Numbered from the stretch's first letter, positions 30,714-42,221 are shown. The stretch: DNA of 64,000 nt from Streptomyces mutabilis (GCF_014649815.1 NZ_BMTT01000009.1:226152-290151); one strand, 5' to 3'. Notes: a model not told the origin generated them from the sequence alone. Made by a program: numbers and translations.

Positions 30714-31348
30714 GCGCGCGCATCCTCGTCGTCGACAATTACGACAGCTTCGTCTTCAACCTGGTCCAGTACCTCTACCAGCTCGGTGCCGAGTGCGAGG
30801 TGCTGCGCAACGACGAGGTGTCGACGGTGCACGCCCAGGACGGCTTCGACGGCGTGCTTCTGTCCCCTGGGCCGGGTACGCCGGAGCAGGCTGGGGTCTG
30901 TGTCGACATGGTCCGGCACTGCGCGGCGACCGGGGTCCCGGTCTTCGGTGTCTGCCTGGGCATGCAGTCGATGCAGGTGGCGTACGGCGGTGTGGTGGAC
31001 CGGGCGCCGGAACTGCTGCACGGCAAGACCTCGCCGGTCGAGCACGCGGGCAGAGGAGTCTTCGCCGGTCTGCCCTCGCCCTTCACGGCGACGCGGTACC
31101 ACTCGCTGGCGGCCGAGCCGGCCACGGTGCCGGCGGAGCTGGAGGTGACGGCGCGTACGTCCGACGGGATCGTGATGGGGCTGCGCCACCGGGAACTTCC
31201 CGTCGAGGGCGTGCAGTTCCATCCGGAGTCGGTGCTGACCGAGCACGGGCACCGGATGCTGGCCAACTGGCTGGCCGAGTGCGGTGACCAGGGTGCGGTG
31301 GCGAGGTCGGCGGGGCTCGCCCCGGTGGTGGGCAGGGCCACGGCGTGA
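30710..31348 (+). CDS. pabA: Aminodeoxychorismate/anthranilate synthase glutamine amidotransferase subunit
   Basis: Class I glutamine amidotransferase of 212 residues that delivers ammonia to chorismate for 4-aminobenzoate (folate) or anthranilate. The catalytic Cys is in PVFGVCLGMQSM, and the His-Glu pair is in GVQFHPESVLTEHG. LLSPGPGTP is the oxyanion region. No partner PabB/TrpE is adjacent, so folate and tryptophan roles cannot be separated by sequence. GTG 30710 overlaps the previous gene, and the next gene starts inside its stop. Confidence 0.92.
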   Translation: MSARILVVDNYDSFVFNLVQYLYQLGAECEVLRNDEVSTVHAQDGFDGVLLSPGPGTPEQAGVCVDMVRHCAATGVPVFGVCLGMQSMQVAYGGVVDRAPELLHGKTSPVEHAGRGVFAGLPSPFTATRYHSLAAEPATVPAELEVTARTSDGIVMGLRHRELPVEGVQFHPESVLTEHGHRMLANWLAECGDQGAVARSAGLAPVVGRATA

Positions 31349-32391
31349 CCGCGCTGCGCCCCGAGCGCGACTCCGGCACGGCCGGTGACCAGGGATCCTC
31401 GTACGGGCAGCCGTACGGGGATTCCGGCGCGTTCGGGGGCGGTTGGGACGGGTGGTACGAGGATTTCACCTCGCAGGGGGCGACGCAGGTCCCCGTCGAC
31501 GACGAGACGGTGGCGTTGCGGGTTCCGGACCCGCCGCCGGTACGGGCGCCCGCCGCGCCTCCTCCGGGTGGGGGTCGCGCGGCCCGCAGGAAGGCCGCGA
31601 AGCGGCGTCACGGGCGCCGTGGCGGCTCCCGAGGGCCTTCCCCGGCCCAGGAGTCGGACGAGGCGTCGCAGGCCCCTCTGTCGCGTGTGGAGGCGCGTCG
31701 GCAGGCCCGCGCCCGGAAGCCGGGCGCCGCGGTGATCGCCAGCCGTGCGGTCGGTGAGCTCTTCATCACGACCGGTGTGCTGATGCTGCTGTTCGTCTCG
31801 TACCAGTTGTGGTGGACCAACGTCCGCGCCCAGGCGCAGGCGGACAAGGCGGCGAGCAGCCTCCAGGAGGACTGGGCGAAGGGCAAGCGCAACCCGGGGG
31901 TCTTCGAGCCGGGGCAGGGTTTCGCGCTGCTGCACATTCCGAAGCTGGACGTGGTGGTGCCGATCGCCGAGGGCATCGACGACGAGAAGGTCCTCGACCG
32001 CGGCATGGTCGGGCACTATGCCGAGGGTGCGCTGAAGACGGCGATGCCGGACGCGAAGACCGGCAACTTCGGCCTGGCGGGGCATCGCAACACGCACGGT
32101 GAGCCCTTCCGGTACATCAACAAGCTCCAGCCGGGTGATCCGATCGTCGTGGAGACGCAGGACGAGTACTTCGTCTACAAGATGGCGTCGATCCTGCCGG
32201 TGACGTCGCCGAGCAACATCAGCGTCCTCGATCCGGTGCCGGAGCAGTCCGGCTTCGAGGAACCGGGCCGCTACATCACCCTCACCACGTGCACGCCGGA
32301 GTTCACGAGCAAGTACCGGATGATCGTCTGGGGCAAGATGGTCGAGGAACGGCCGCGCAGCAAGGGCAAGCCGGATGCGCTCGTCAGTTAA
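31345..32391 (+). CDS. srtE1: Class E sortase (SrtE1-like)
   Basis: Membrane transpeptidase of 348 residues that attaches surface proteins (LAxTG signals) to peptidoglycan. A long hydrophilic cytosolic N-terminus (about 130 residues, Gly/Pro/Arg-rich) is followed by one membrane helix (ELFITTGVLMLLFVSYQLWW) and the sortase domain: histidine in FGLAGHRNTHG, catalytic Cys in YITLTTCTPEFTSKYR and Arg in the same motif. GTG 31345 overlaps the pabA stop. In Streptomyces the two class E sortases anchor chaplins for aerial growth. Confidence 0.92.
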   Translation: MTALRPERDSGTAGDQGSSYGQPYGDSGAFGGGWDGWYEDFTSQGATQVPVDDETVALRVPDPPPVRAPAAPPPGGGRAARRKAAKRRHGRRGGSRGPSPAQESDEASQAPLSRVEARRQARARKPGAAVIASRAVGELFITTGVLMLLFVSYQLWWTNVRAQAQADKAASSLQEDWAKGKRNPGVFEPGQGFALLHIPKLDVVVPIAEGIDDEKVLDRGMVGHYAEGALKTAMPDAKTGNFGLAGHRNTHGEPFRYINKLQPGDPIVVETQDEYFVYKMASILPVTSPSNISVLDPVPEQSGFEEPGRYITLTTCTPEFTSKYRMIVWGKMVEERPRSKGKPDALVS

Positions 32392-32404
32392 GGGCGGATG
32401 ACCA

Positions 32405-33175
32405 GTGGCAGCGACCACCGACACGCAGCACGAAGAGCAGTCCGGCACGGACGGCCCTGCGGCGCCCGCGGCACGCCGCCGCGGTCGCGCGGGGCGGATC
32501 GTCGCGCGGACCGTCAGTGTCTTCGGTGAGCTCCTCATCACCGCGGGCCTGGTGCTGGGCCTGTTCGTCGTCTACTCCCTGTGGTGGACGAACGTGGTCG
32601 CCGACCGCGCGGCGGGCGAGCAGGCGGACAAGGTCCGTGACAACTGGGCCCGGGACCGGGTCGGATCGGACGGCCCGGGGGCGCTGGACACCAAGGCGGG
32701 CATCGGATTCCTGCACGTGCCGGCCATGGGCGACGGCGACATCCTGGTGGAGAAGGGCACGTCGATGGAGGTCCTCAACGACGGCGTGGCCGGCTACTAC
32801 ACCGACCCGGTCGAGTCGGCGCTGCCGACCTCCGGCAAGGAGGGCAACTTCTCCCTGGCGGCGCACCGGGACGGGCACGGGGCCAAGTTCCACAACATCG
32901 ACAAGATCGAGGAGGGTGATCCGATCGTCTTCGAGACGAAGGACACCTGGTACGTCTACAAGACCTACGCCGTCCTCCCCGAGACCTCGAAGTACAACGT
33001 CAGGGTCCTCGACCCGGTCCCCAAGGAGTCCGGGAAGAAGAAGGCCGGCCACTACATCACCCTGACGACCTGCACGCCGGTGTACACGAGCCGGTACCGG
33101 TACGTGGTGTGGGGCGAGCTGGTGCGCACGGAGAAGGTGGACGGGGAGCGGACGCCGCCGAAGGAGTTGCGGTGA
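32405..33175 (+). CDS. srtE2: Class E sortase (SrtE2-like)
   Basis: Second class E sortase, 256 residues, 13 bp after the first and clearly related to it. It has a short N-terminus, one membrane helix (GELLITAGLVLGLFVVYSLWW), histidine in FSLAAHRDGHG, and catalytic Cys and Arg in YITLTTCTPVYTSRYR. The N-terminal arm is about 100 residues shorter than in SrtE1. The pair is a tandem duplication kept across Streptomyces. GTG start at 32405. Confidence 0.92.
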   Translation: MAATTDTQHEEQSGTDGPAAPAARRRGRAGRIVARTVSVFGELLITAGLVLGLFVVYSLWWTNVVADRAAGEQADKVRDNWARDRVGSDGPGALDTKAGIGFLHVPAMGDGDILVEKGTSMEVLNDGVAGYYTDPVESALPTSGKEGNFSLAAHRDGHGAKFHNIDKIEEGDPIVFETKDTWYVYKTYAVLPETSKYNVRVLDPVPKESGKKKAGHYITLTTCTPVYTSRYRYVVWGELVRTEKVDGERTPPKELR

Positions 33176-33180
33176 GCTGT

Positions 33181-33203
33181 CCGGGGTCCTGTACGGACCC
33201 CGG
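33181..33203 (+). terminator. Hairpin after srtE2
   Basis: CCGGGGTCC and GGACCCCGG around TGTAC, 5 bp after the stop. A second, larger hairpin follows at once. Confidence 0.65.
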
Positions 33204-33217
33204 TCCTCCAGCATGAC

Positions 33218-33260
33218 GGAGGCCCGAAGCCGCGACTTGCTCTTGCGACTCCGGGCCTCC
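33218..33260. terminator. Second hairpin between srtE2 and the pseudogene
   Basis: GGAGGCCCG (33218-33226) pairs with CGGGCCTCC (33252-33260), with a partly paired loop. It can terminate both the sortase operon and the leftward reading of the pseudogene's other side. Confidence 0.6.
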
Positions 33261-33269
33261 TCGTTCGCG

Positions 33270-33830
33270 TCACTGCAGGACGGTCAGTGGTGCTCCGGCC
33301 GCCCATTCCTTTAGGAGCCCGCGGTGTACGGCGGTGCGCTGGACTGCGATTGTCTGGTGCGTTGGTCGATGCGGTCGTCGAGAGCGGACGAGTCTGGCGG
33401 GACGGGTTGTCCACAGGTTGTGCGCGGGCCAGGTACTCCATGTCCAGATGGACACGCACCTGACGTGCGACTTCGCTGTCTCGGAGCAGCATGGCGACGT
33501 TGAGGACGGAACGACGCGAGCAGAGAGTGAGGCTCGACCGGGGCTGTGGATCACCTGCCGGATGGCGTGACAGGACGTCACGCTTGGATCGTGCCGGCTC
33601 AGAGCCTTTGGGCGTCAGCATTGCATTGCTCCACAGCTCCTCACGGTGCTTTGCCTTGAGCTGACGGATGGCCTCAGTGGTGACTTCGAAGTACGCCGCC
33701 ACCATCGCCGTGGTCACATGCGTGCCGTCCGGCAGCAGGGGAGTGCCTTGACGCGGTCGAGTACGTCGGTGCGTTCGAGGACGCTGTTCCGCAGGGCCGC
33801 TGACACCAGCAGGGCCGTCTCGCTGATCAC
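33270..33830 (-). pseudogene. Frameshifted Streptomyces conserved protein (Rha/HTH-like)
   Basis: A gene broken into three frames. From GTG 33830 (with GAGGGA upstream) it reads LRNSVLERTDVLDRVKAL and then hits a stop. One base away, the next frame continues at about 33745 as LPDGTHVTTAMVAAYFEVTTEAI, then SRRSVLNVAMLLRDSEVARQV and MEYLARAQPVDNP. After about 33370 a third frame gives IAVQRTAVHRGLLKEW to the stop at 33270. Together they form one protein of about 180 residues, of a type I know from Streptomyces genomes as a conserved protein with an HTH-like start and RAVLNVAMLLRDS motif. The function is not known and this copy cannot make a full product. Confidence 0.75.
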
Positions 33831-33918
33831 GGCCGTCCCTCTTTCGGGTTGTGTGGTCACCCTGAGTCAGCGAGTCATGACATATGAAAACACGAGCTGT
33901 ATCACCGCGGGAACGACA

Positions 33919-33952
33919 GAGCCCCGGTCCCTCCGGTGAGGGTCCGGGGCTC
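33919..33952. terminator. Terminator of pknB (bidirectional)
   Basis: GAGCCCCGGTCCCTC and GAGGGTCCGGGGCTC, 15-bp stem with one mismatch and a 4-nt loop, about 31 bp beyond the pknB stop. Confidence 0.75.
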
Positions 33953-33982
33953 CTGCCGTGCGCGGGGGGTCTCGCGGGAGCG

Positions 33983-35998
<2,016 letters not shown>

Positions 35999-36188
35999 GG
36001 TTACCTACCAGCCCTCTCCGTCGGTCCCGACCGGCATGCTTGTACGGTCGGAGGCTGCCGTCCGGCCTACCGTACCCGGCTCGCTCCGGGTGGCTCGGCC
36101 AAGCCCGATACCCGATACAGGACCGGTATCGCAACGTGCGCCTATGTGAAGGGGACGTGATCGGAGTCACGTCCTGTTCAGCCCGTGG

Positions 36189-37661
36189 TCACTTCTTGCT
36201 CTCCAGAACGGCCTCCATCACGTTCTTGGCGATCGGGGCCGCGAGGCCGCCGCCGGAGATGTCGTCACGGACGGCGTTCTCGTCCTCGACGACCACGGCC
36301 ACGGCGACCGGCGAGCTTCCGTCCTCGCCCTTGGCGTAGGAGATGAACCAGGCGTAGGGGTTCTCCTTGTTGTCCACGCCGTGCTGCGCGGTGCCGGTCT
36401 TCCCGCCGACGGTGACGCCGTCGATCCGCGCGTTGGTTCCGGTGCCCTTCTCGACGACGGTCTCCATCATGTCCTGGAGGATCTGGGCGTTGTCCGCGGA
36501 CAGCGGCTTGCTCATCTCCTCGGGGTCCGTCTTCTCGATGGTGTCGAGGTTGGGTGCCTGGAGTTCGTCCACCATGTACGGCTTCATCAGGGTGCCGTTG
36601 TTGGCGATGGCCGAGGTGACCATGGCCATCTGGAGCGGGGTGGCGGCGGTGTTGTACTGGCCGATGGCGGAGAGCGCGGTCTGCGACTGGTTCATGTCGT
36701 CGGAGAAGACCGAGGCGCTGGAGCGGACGGGGACGAACTGCTCCTCGGTGAAGCCGAACTTCTTGGCCGTCTCGAGCATCTCGTCGTTGCCGAGGTCGGA
36801 GCCGACCTTGCCGAAGACGGTGTTGCAGGACACGCGGAGTGCTTCGCGGAGGGAGGCGTTCTCGCAGGGGAGGTCGCCCTCGTTGGGCAGCTCGGTGGTG
36901 GTGCCGGGCATGGTCCAGGGCAGGGGGGAGTCGGTCTTCTCGTCCGCCGAGTCGTACAGGCCGTGCTCCAGGGCGGCGGCCGCGGTGAGGACCTTGAAGG
37001 TGGAGCCGGGCGGGTAGACCTCGCGCAGGGCCCGGTTGAGCATCGGGTCGTCGGGGTTGTTCTTCTTCTGGAGCTTGTTCCAGGCCTCGCCGGCCGCGTC
37101 GTCGCTGCCGGCGATGGCGGTGGGGTCGTACGAGGGGTAGGAGGCCATCGAGAGGATCTTGCCGGTGGACGGTTCGATCGCGACGACGGCACCCTTGCCG
37201 CCCTGCTTCTTCAGGCCGTCGTAGGCGGCCTTCTGGGCGGCGCTGTTGAGGGTGGTGACGACGTTGCCGCCCTCGCGTTTCCTGCCGGTGATCATGTCGA
37301 GGGTGTTGCGGAAGAAGAGCCGGTCGTCGTTGCCGGTGAGGATGCCGTCGTCGATGGCCTCGATCTGGGTGGCGCCGTAGGCCTGGGAGACGTAGCCGGT
37401 GACGGGCGCCCACATGGCGCCGTCCTTGTAGGTGCGCTTGTACTTGAAGTCGCCCTCGGTGGTGGCGTGGCCGGTGATGGCCTTGCCGTCGACGATGATG
37501 TCGCCGCGCGGGCTCGCGTAGCGCTCGATGGCGACGCGGCGGTTGTGCTCGTCCTCCTTGAGCTCGTCGGCCTGGACGTACTGGAGCCAGTTGTCGCGGA
37601 TGAGCAGGGTGAGGACGAGGAGGCCGCAGAAGATCGCGATGCGGCGCAGTGGCTTGTTCAC
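36189..37661 (-). CDS. pbpA: Penicillin-binding protein A (class B transpeptidase)
   Basis: Transpeptidase of 490 residues that cross-links peptidoglycan. One N-terminal membrane helix (IAIFCGLLVLTLLI) is followed by a dimerisation/linker region and the penicillin-binding domain: active-site SxxK in PPGSTFKVLT, SxN in RVSCNTVFG, KTG in VGGKTGTAQHG. GTG 37661 overlaps the stop of ftsW/rodA (GTGA). The much longer frame upstream is out of the real gene. Confidence 0.95.
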   Translation of the reverse strand: MNKPLRRIAIFCGLLVLTLLIRDNWLQYVQADELKEDEHNRRVAIERYASPRGDIIVDGKAITGHATTEGDFKYKRTYKDGAMWAPVTGYVSQAYGATQIEAIDDGILTGNDDRLFFRNTLDMITGRKREGGNVVTTLNSAAQKAAYDGLKKQGGKGAVVAIEPSTGKILSMASYPSYDPTAIAGSDDAAGEAWNKLQKKNNPDDPMLNRALREVYPPGSTFKVLTAAAALEHGLYDSADEKTDSPLPWTMPGTTTELPNEGDLPCENASLREALRVSCNTVFGKVGSDLGNDEMLETAKKFGFTEEQFVPVRSSASVFSDDMNQSQTALSAIGQYNTAATPLQMAMVTSAIANNGTLMKPYMVDELQAPNLDTIEKTDPEEMSKPLSADNAQILQDMMETVVEKGTGTNARIDGVTVGGKTGTAQHGVDNKENPYAWFISYAKGEDGSSPVAVAVVVEDENAVRDDISGGGLAAPIAKNVMEAVLESKK

Positions 37662-39094
37662 GGGCGGACCACCTGGGTCATTTCGGCGTCGGGGTTCGCG
37701 GGGGCCGAGGGTGCGGGCCTGCGTGCCGTGTCGCTGATGCGCAACAGGATGCCGATCAGGGCCCAGTTGGCGATGACGGAGGAGCCTCCGTAGGCGAGGA
37801 AGGGCATCGTCATACCGGTGAGCGGGATGAGGCCCATCACACCGCCGGCGACGACGAAGACCTGGAGGGCGAAGGCGCCGGACAGGCCGATGGCGAGGAG
37901 CTTGCCGAAGGGGTCGCGGGCGGCGAGGGCGGTGCGCACGCCGCGTTCGACGATCAGTGCGTAGAGCAGGAGCAGCGCCATGAGGCCGGCCAGGCCCAGT
38001 TCCTCGCCGAAGGTGGCGAGGATGAAGTCGGAGTTGGCGGCGAAGCGGATCAGTTCGGAGTGGCCCTGGCCCCAGCCGGTGCCGAGGGTGCCGCCGGAGC
38101 CGAAGGCCCACAGGGCCTGCATGGCCTGCTCGGAGTGGCCGACCTGGTTGGCGCGGGAGAGCATGAACTCGCGCATCGGGTCGAGCCAGGCGTCGACGCG
38201 CTGCTGGATGTGGGGTTCGAAGCTGGCGACGCCGACGGCGCCGACGGCGGACATCATGAGACCGAAGACGATCCAGCTGGTCCGCTCGGTGGCGACGTAC
38301 AGCATGATCACGAACATGCCGAAGAACAGCAGCGAGGTGCCGAGGTCGGTCTCGAAGACGAGGATGAGGATGGAGACCATCCAGACGACCAGGATCGGGC
38401 CGAGGTCGCGGCCGCGGGGCAGGTAGAGGCCCATGAAGCGGCGGCTGGCGAGGGCCAGCGCGTCGCGTTTCACCATCAGGTAGCCGGCGAAGAAGATCGC
38501 GAGGACGATCTTGGCGAATTCGCCGGGCTGGATGGAGAAGGAGCCGACCTGGATCCAGATCTTGGCGCCGTAGATGTTCTTGCCGAGACCCGGCACCAGC
38601 GGGAGCAGCAGCAGGAACAGCGCGGTGACCATGGAGATGTAGGTGTAGCGCTGCAGGACGCGGTGGTCCTTGAGGAAGATCATCACGGCGACGAACAGGG
38701 CGATGCCCATCGCGGTGTACATGAGCTGGCGGGGTGCGGCGGTGCCGGCCTGTTTGATCTGCTGGAGCAGTTCGGACTGGTCGAGGCGCCAGATGGCGAC
38801 GAGTCCGAGTCCGTTGAGCAGGGTGGCCAGTGGCAGCAGCAGCGGGTCCGCGTAGGGCGCGAACTTGCGCACGACGAGGTGGCCGACGCCGGCCAGCAGG
38901 CCGAGGCCGAGGCCGTAGCTCAGCAGGCCGGCGGGCACCTCGTCGTTGATGGCCAGTCCCACGTTGGCGTACGCGAAGACCGGGATGAGTACGGCGAACA
39001 CGAGCAGGGCCAGCTCGGTGTTGCGCCGGCTCGGGGCGCCGATGGCGCCGATCGTGGACGTGTGGTGCGTCGGCGAGTTGGAAGTACTGCTCAT
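37658..39094 (-). CDS. SEDS-family peptidoglycan glycosyltransferase (FtsW/RodA)
   Basis: Polytopic membrane protein of 478 residues, about 12 helices, that polymerises lipid II. SEDS motifs present: GLVAIWRLDQ, IQVGSFSIQPGEFAKI, and TGMTMPFLAYGGSSVIANW near the C-terminus. It is coupled to pbpA by overlapping stop and start, as a SEDS enzyme and its partner PBP should be. FtsW and RodA cannot be separated safely by motif alone; this locus is usually called ftsW/rodA in Streptomyces. Confidence 0.93.
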   Translation of the reverse strand: MSSTSNSPTHHTSTIGAIGAPSRRNTELALLVFAVLIPVFAYANVGLAINDEVPAGLLSYGLGLGLLAGVGHLVVRKFAPYADPLLLPLATLLNGLGLVAIWRLDQSELLQQIKQAGTAAPRQLMYTAMGIALFVAVMIFLKDHRVLQRYTYISMVTALFLLLLPLVPGLGKNIYGAKIWIQVGSFSIQPGEFAKIVLAIFFAGYLMVKRDALALASRRFMGLYLPRGRDLGPILVVWMVSILILVFETDLGTSLLFFGMFVIMLYVATERTSWIVFGLMMSAVGAVGVASFEPHIQQRVDAWLDPMREFMLSRANQVGHSEQAMQALWAFGSGGTLGTGWGQGHSELIRFAANSDFILATFGEELGLAGLMALLLLYALIVERGVRTALAARDPFGKLLAIGLSGAFALQVFVVAGGVMGLIPLTGMTMPFLAYGGSSVIANWALIGILLRISDTARRPAPSAPANPDAEMTQVVRP

Positions 39095-39121
39095 CGGGTG
39101 ACGGTGCCTCTCACGGCTGGC

Positions 39122-40669
39122 CTACTGCTTACCGCACAGCGAGGCGACCTTCTGCTCTTCCTCCGAGAGGGTCGGGCCGGGGCCTGGGGTGGGTGCGGTC
39201 GTGGACGGGGGCTCGGACGATTCGACTGCCTTCGGCGTTCCCGACGTGCTCGGGCTCGGTGAGGCCTTGGACGTGAAGGAGGCGGGAGTGGTTCCCGTGG
39301 TGCCTCCGGCCTGTCCCTCGCCAGGCTTCGCGTTCTGTTCGGTCTCCGCGGCGCTCTGCTCGGCCTTCTTCTTGCAGGCGGAGGCCTGGACCGCCAGTTC
39401 CTCGATCTTGGCCCGCGCGTCGGCGAGGTCGCTCTCGGGGATGGTGGCCTCGACCAGTTTCTGCTGGTAGGGCGGCAGGTATTTGAGTTCGATCTCGGGG
39501 TGGTCCTTCTGGACCTTCGAGAGCGAGATCCAGGCCAGGTCCTGGCTGATGCCCCGGTACAGCGCGAGGTGGTCGTCCTTGGTGCCGACGTAGTACTGGG
39601 TCTGGGTCCAGCGCCAGCCGCCGTACGTGCCGCCGCCGAGGACGGCGAGGGCGAGCACCGTGTAGAGGGATCTTTTGAGCCACTTGCGGCTCTTGCGGGG
39701 CTTGGCGAAGTCGTCGGGGCCGTAGTCGTCGAAGCCGCCGGCCGGGATGAAGCCGGTGGTGTCGCCGCTGCCGGGCGGTCCGAATTCGCCGCCGCCGTGC
39801 CGGCCGCCGCCCTGGCGGCCGAGGCCGGCGGCGCGGCCGGCCGGGGTCTGCATGATGCCGTTGTCGCCGAAATGAGCCTGGTTCTCGGCGACGGCGCCGA
39901 CCACGACCGGGGTGTCGGACAGCTGCCCGGCGAGGGTGTCGCCGGTGTCCAGGTCGAGGACGTCGGCGACGATGACGGTGATGTTGTCGGGGCCGCCGCC
40001 GCGCAGCGCGAGCTGAATCAGCTCCTGCACGGTCTCCTGCGGTCCCTGGTAGCTGGCGAGGGTGTCCTCCATCGTCTGGTGGGAGACGACGCCGGAGAGT
40101 CCGTCGGAGCAGATCAGGTAGCGGTCGCCGGCCCGGACCTCGCGGATGGACAGGTCGGGTTCGACGTGGTCGCCGCTGCCGAGCGCCCGCATCAGCAGTG
40201 AGCGCTGCGGGTGGGTGCCGGCCTCCTCCTCGGTGATGCGGCCCTCGTCGACGAGGCGCTGTACCCAGGTGTGGTCCTGCGTGATCTGGGTCAGGACGCC
40301 GTCGCGCAGCAGGTAGGCGCGGGAGTCGCCGACGTGTACGAGGCCGAGGCGCTGGCCGGTCCACAGCAAGGCGGTGAGGGTGGTGCCCATGCCCTCGAGG
40401 GCGGGGTCCTCCTCGACCATCTGCCGCAGCTGGTCGTTGGCGCGCTGGACGGCGTGGCCGAGGGAGGTGAGGAGGTCGGAGCCGGGCACGTCGTCGTCGA
40501 GGGCGACGATGGTGGAGATCACCTCGGAGGAGGCGACCTCGCCGGCGGCCTGGCCGCCCATGCCGTCGGCGATGGCGAGCAGGCGGGGGCCGGCGTAACC
40601 GGAGTCCTCGTTGCCCTCCCGGATCATGCCCTTGTGGGATCCGGCGGCGAAGCGCAGTGACAGACTCAT
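39122..40669 (-). CDS. pstP: PP2C-type protein phosphatase PstP
   Basis: Removes phosphate from Ser/Thr targets of PknB. From ATG 40669 it has 515 residues (MSLSLRFAAGSHKGMIREGN); an upstream in-frame GTG at 40729 is less likely. The PPM phosphatase domain is at residues 1-240 with metal-binding motifs REGNEDSG, IADGMGGQAAGE, LTQITQDHTWVQ and GGPDNITVIVAD. A linker, one membrane helix (LYTVLALAVLGGGTYGGW) and a Ser/Thr/Pro-rich outer tail follow. It lies between ftsW and fhaB in the same operon. Confidence 0.95.
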   Translation of the reverse strand: MSLSLRFAAGSHKGMIREGNEDSGYAGPRLLAIADGMGGQAAGEVASSEVISTIVALDDDVPGSDLLTSLGHAVQRANDQLRQMVEEDPALEGMGTTLTALLWTGQRLGLVHVGDSRAYLLRDGVLTQITQDHTWVQRLVDEGRITEEEAGTHPQRSLLMRALGSGDHVEPDLSIREVRAGDRYLICSDGLSGVVSHQTMEDTLASYQGPQETVQELIQLALRGGGPDNITVIVADVLDLDTGDTLAGQLSDTPVVVGAVAENQAHFGDNGIMQTPAGRAAGLGRQGGGRHGGGEFGPPGSGDTTGFIPAGGFDDYGPDDFAKPRKSRKWLKRSLYTVLALAVLGGGTYGGWRWTQTQYYVGTKDDHLALYRGISQDLAWISLSKVQKDHPEIELKYLPPYQQKLVEATIPESDLADARAKIEELAVQASACKKKAEQSAAETEQNAKPGEGQAGGTTGTTPASFTSKASPSPSTSGTPKAVESSEPPSTTAPTPGPGPTLSEEEQKVASLCGKQ

Positions 40670-40813
40670 GCCCACCTCGCCCGTCGGCTGCTCCGGGTAC
40701 AGCCGGTCGTGTCGAGCCACACTGCCCACCCTCCGGTCGGGAGCGCGCCGGGGCCCGGGGGGCCGGCCGCCGTTGCGTGCTCGCTCCGCTCGCGCTCAAT
40801 CATTGGTGTAGCA

Positions 40814-41332
40814 CTACTTCCGCAGCTCGATGACGGTCTTGCCGATGCGGATCGGCGCACCCAGCGAAATCGGTGTGGGGGTCGTCAGCCGGGACCGGTC
40901 CAGGTAGGTGCCGTTGGTGGAGCCCAGGTCCTCGACGATCCACTGGCCGTTCTGGTCCGGGTAGATCCTGGCATGGCGGCTGGAGGCGTAGTCGTCGTCG
41001 AGCACGATCGTCGAGTCGTGTGCCCGGCCGAGCGTGATGGTCTGGCCCTGGAGGGCAACGGTGGTGCCGGTGAGGGTGCCCTCCGTGACTACCAGCTTGG
41101 TGGGGGCGCCCCGGCGTCCCCGGCCGCCGCCTTGCTGCTGGCGCTGCGGTGGTGGCGCCTGGCCTTGGCGCGCGGCGGCCTGCTGCGGCCGGTCGGCGCC
41201 GCGCCGTGCTCCGCGCTGGGTGACCCGCGTGCCGAACAGGTCGCTGCGGATGACCTGCACGGCCACGATCACGAACAGCCACAGTACGGCCAGGAAACCC
41301 AGCCGCATGACCGTGAGGGTCAGCTCTGACAT
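40814..41332 (-). CDS. fhaB: FHA-domain protein FhaB (FipA-like)
   Basis: Protein of 172 residues with an N-terminal membrane helix (LGFLAVLWLFVIVAVQVI), a Gln/Arg-rich linker and a C-terminal FHA domain (about 85-172: ITLGRAHDSTIVLDDDYASSRHARI, DLGSTNGTYLD). FHA domains bind phosphothreonine made by PknB-type kinases. The next gene, pstP, begins 145 bp further on in the same direction. Confidence 0.94.
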   Translation of the reverse strand: MSELTLTVMRLGFLAVLWLFVIVAVQVIRSDLFGTRVTQRGARRGADRPQQAAARQGQAPPPQRQQQGGGRGRRGAPTKLVVTEGTLTGTTVALQGQTITLGRAHDSTIVLDDDYASSRHARIYPDQNGQWIVEDLGSTNGTYLDRSRLTTPTPISLGAPIRIGKTVIELRK

Positions 41333-41342
41333 TGCCCCCGGA

Positions 41343-42221
41343 TCACCCTTCGGCTTGCCTATAGATAACGGTGGTGCTGCCCACGACGATTCGCGAGCCG
41401 TCGCGGAGCGTAGCGCGGGTGGTGTGCTGCCCGTCCACCACGATGCCGTTGGTGGACCCGAGATCCTGGATCGTCGAGGGCGTTCCGGTCCGGATCTCGC
41501 AGTGCCGGCGGCTCACGCCGGGGTCGTCGATCCGCACGTCGGCCTCGGTACTGCGTCCGAGCACGAGGGTCGCGCGGGAGATCTGATGGCGGGTGCCGTT
41601 GATCTCGATCCAGTGGCGGGTGCGTCCGCCGGCCGCGGGTGCGGCCGGGGGTTGCTGGCCGCCCGCGGGCTGCGGGTAGCCGTAACCGCCGGGGCGGCCG
41701 CCGGGTGGCGGCGCACTCGGCATGGGCGGGGCGCCGGCGGGCGGGGCGGGCTGCGGGTAGCCGTAACCGCCGGGTGCGCCGGGGCGTCCGGTCGGGGTGG
41801 GGGGCGCGGCGGGGCCGGCGGGTTCCGGGCCGCCCTGGTGACTGCTGGAGGAGGCGAGCGTACGGCTGCGCACCCGGTACAGGCCGGTGTCGAGGTCGTC
41901 CGCCTTCTCCAGGTGGACCTTGATCGGTCCCATGAAGGTGTAGCGCTGCTGCTTGGCGTAGTCGCGGACCATGCCGGCGAGCTCGTCGCCGAGCTGGCCG
42001 GAGTAGGGGCTGAGGCGCTCGAAGTCGGGCGTGCTCAGCTCCACGATGAAGTCATTGGGTACGACGGTGCGGTCGCGGTTCCAGATGGTCGCGTTGTTGT
42101 CGCACTCGCGCTGGAGCGCTCCCGCGATCTCCACGGGCTGCACCTCGGACTTGAACACCTTCGCGAAGGTGCCGTTGACCAGACCTTCGAGACGCTGCTC
42201 GAACTTCTTCAGGACTCCCAT
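41343..42221 (-). CDS. fhaA: FHA-domain protein FhaA (DUF3662 + FHA)
   Basis: Protein of 292 residues. The N-terminal DUF3662 domain (1-125) starts MGVLKKFEQRLEGLVNGTFAK. A Pro/Gly/Tyr-rich linker contains two copies of GGYGYPQPA. The C-terminal FHA domain (200-285) has LVLGRSTEADVRIDDPGVSRRHCEI and DLGSTNGIVVDGQ. It has no membrane helix. It is the first gene of the leftward operon; ATG 42221 follows GGAGGAGG. Confidence 0.95.
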   Translation of the reverse strand: MGVLKKFEQRLEGLVNGTFAKVFKSEVQPVEIAGALQRECDNNATIWNRDRTVVPNDFIVELSTPDFERLSPYSGQLGDELAGMVRDYAKQQRYTFMGPIKVHLEKADDLDTGLYRVRSRTLASSSSHQGGPEPAGPAAPPTPTGRPGAPGGYGYPQPAPPAGAPPMPSAPPPGGRPGGYGYPQPAGGQQPPAAPAAGGRTRHWIEINGTRHQISRATLVLGRSTEADVRIDDPGVSRRHCEIRTGTPSTIQDLGSTNGIVVDGQHTTRATLRDGSRIVVGSTTVIYRQAEG

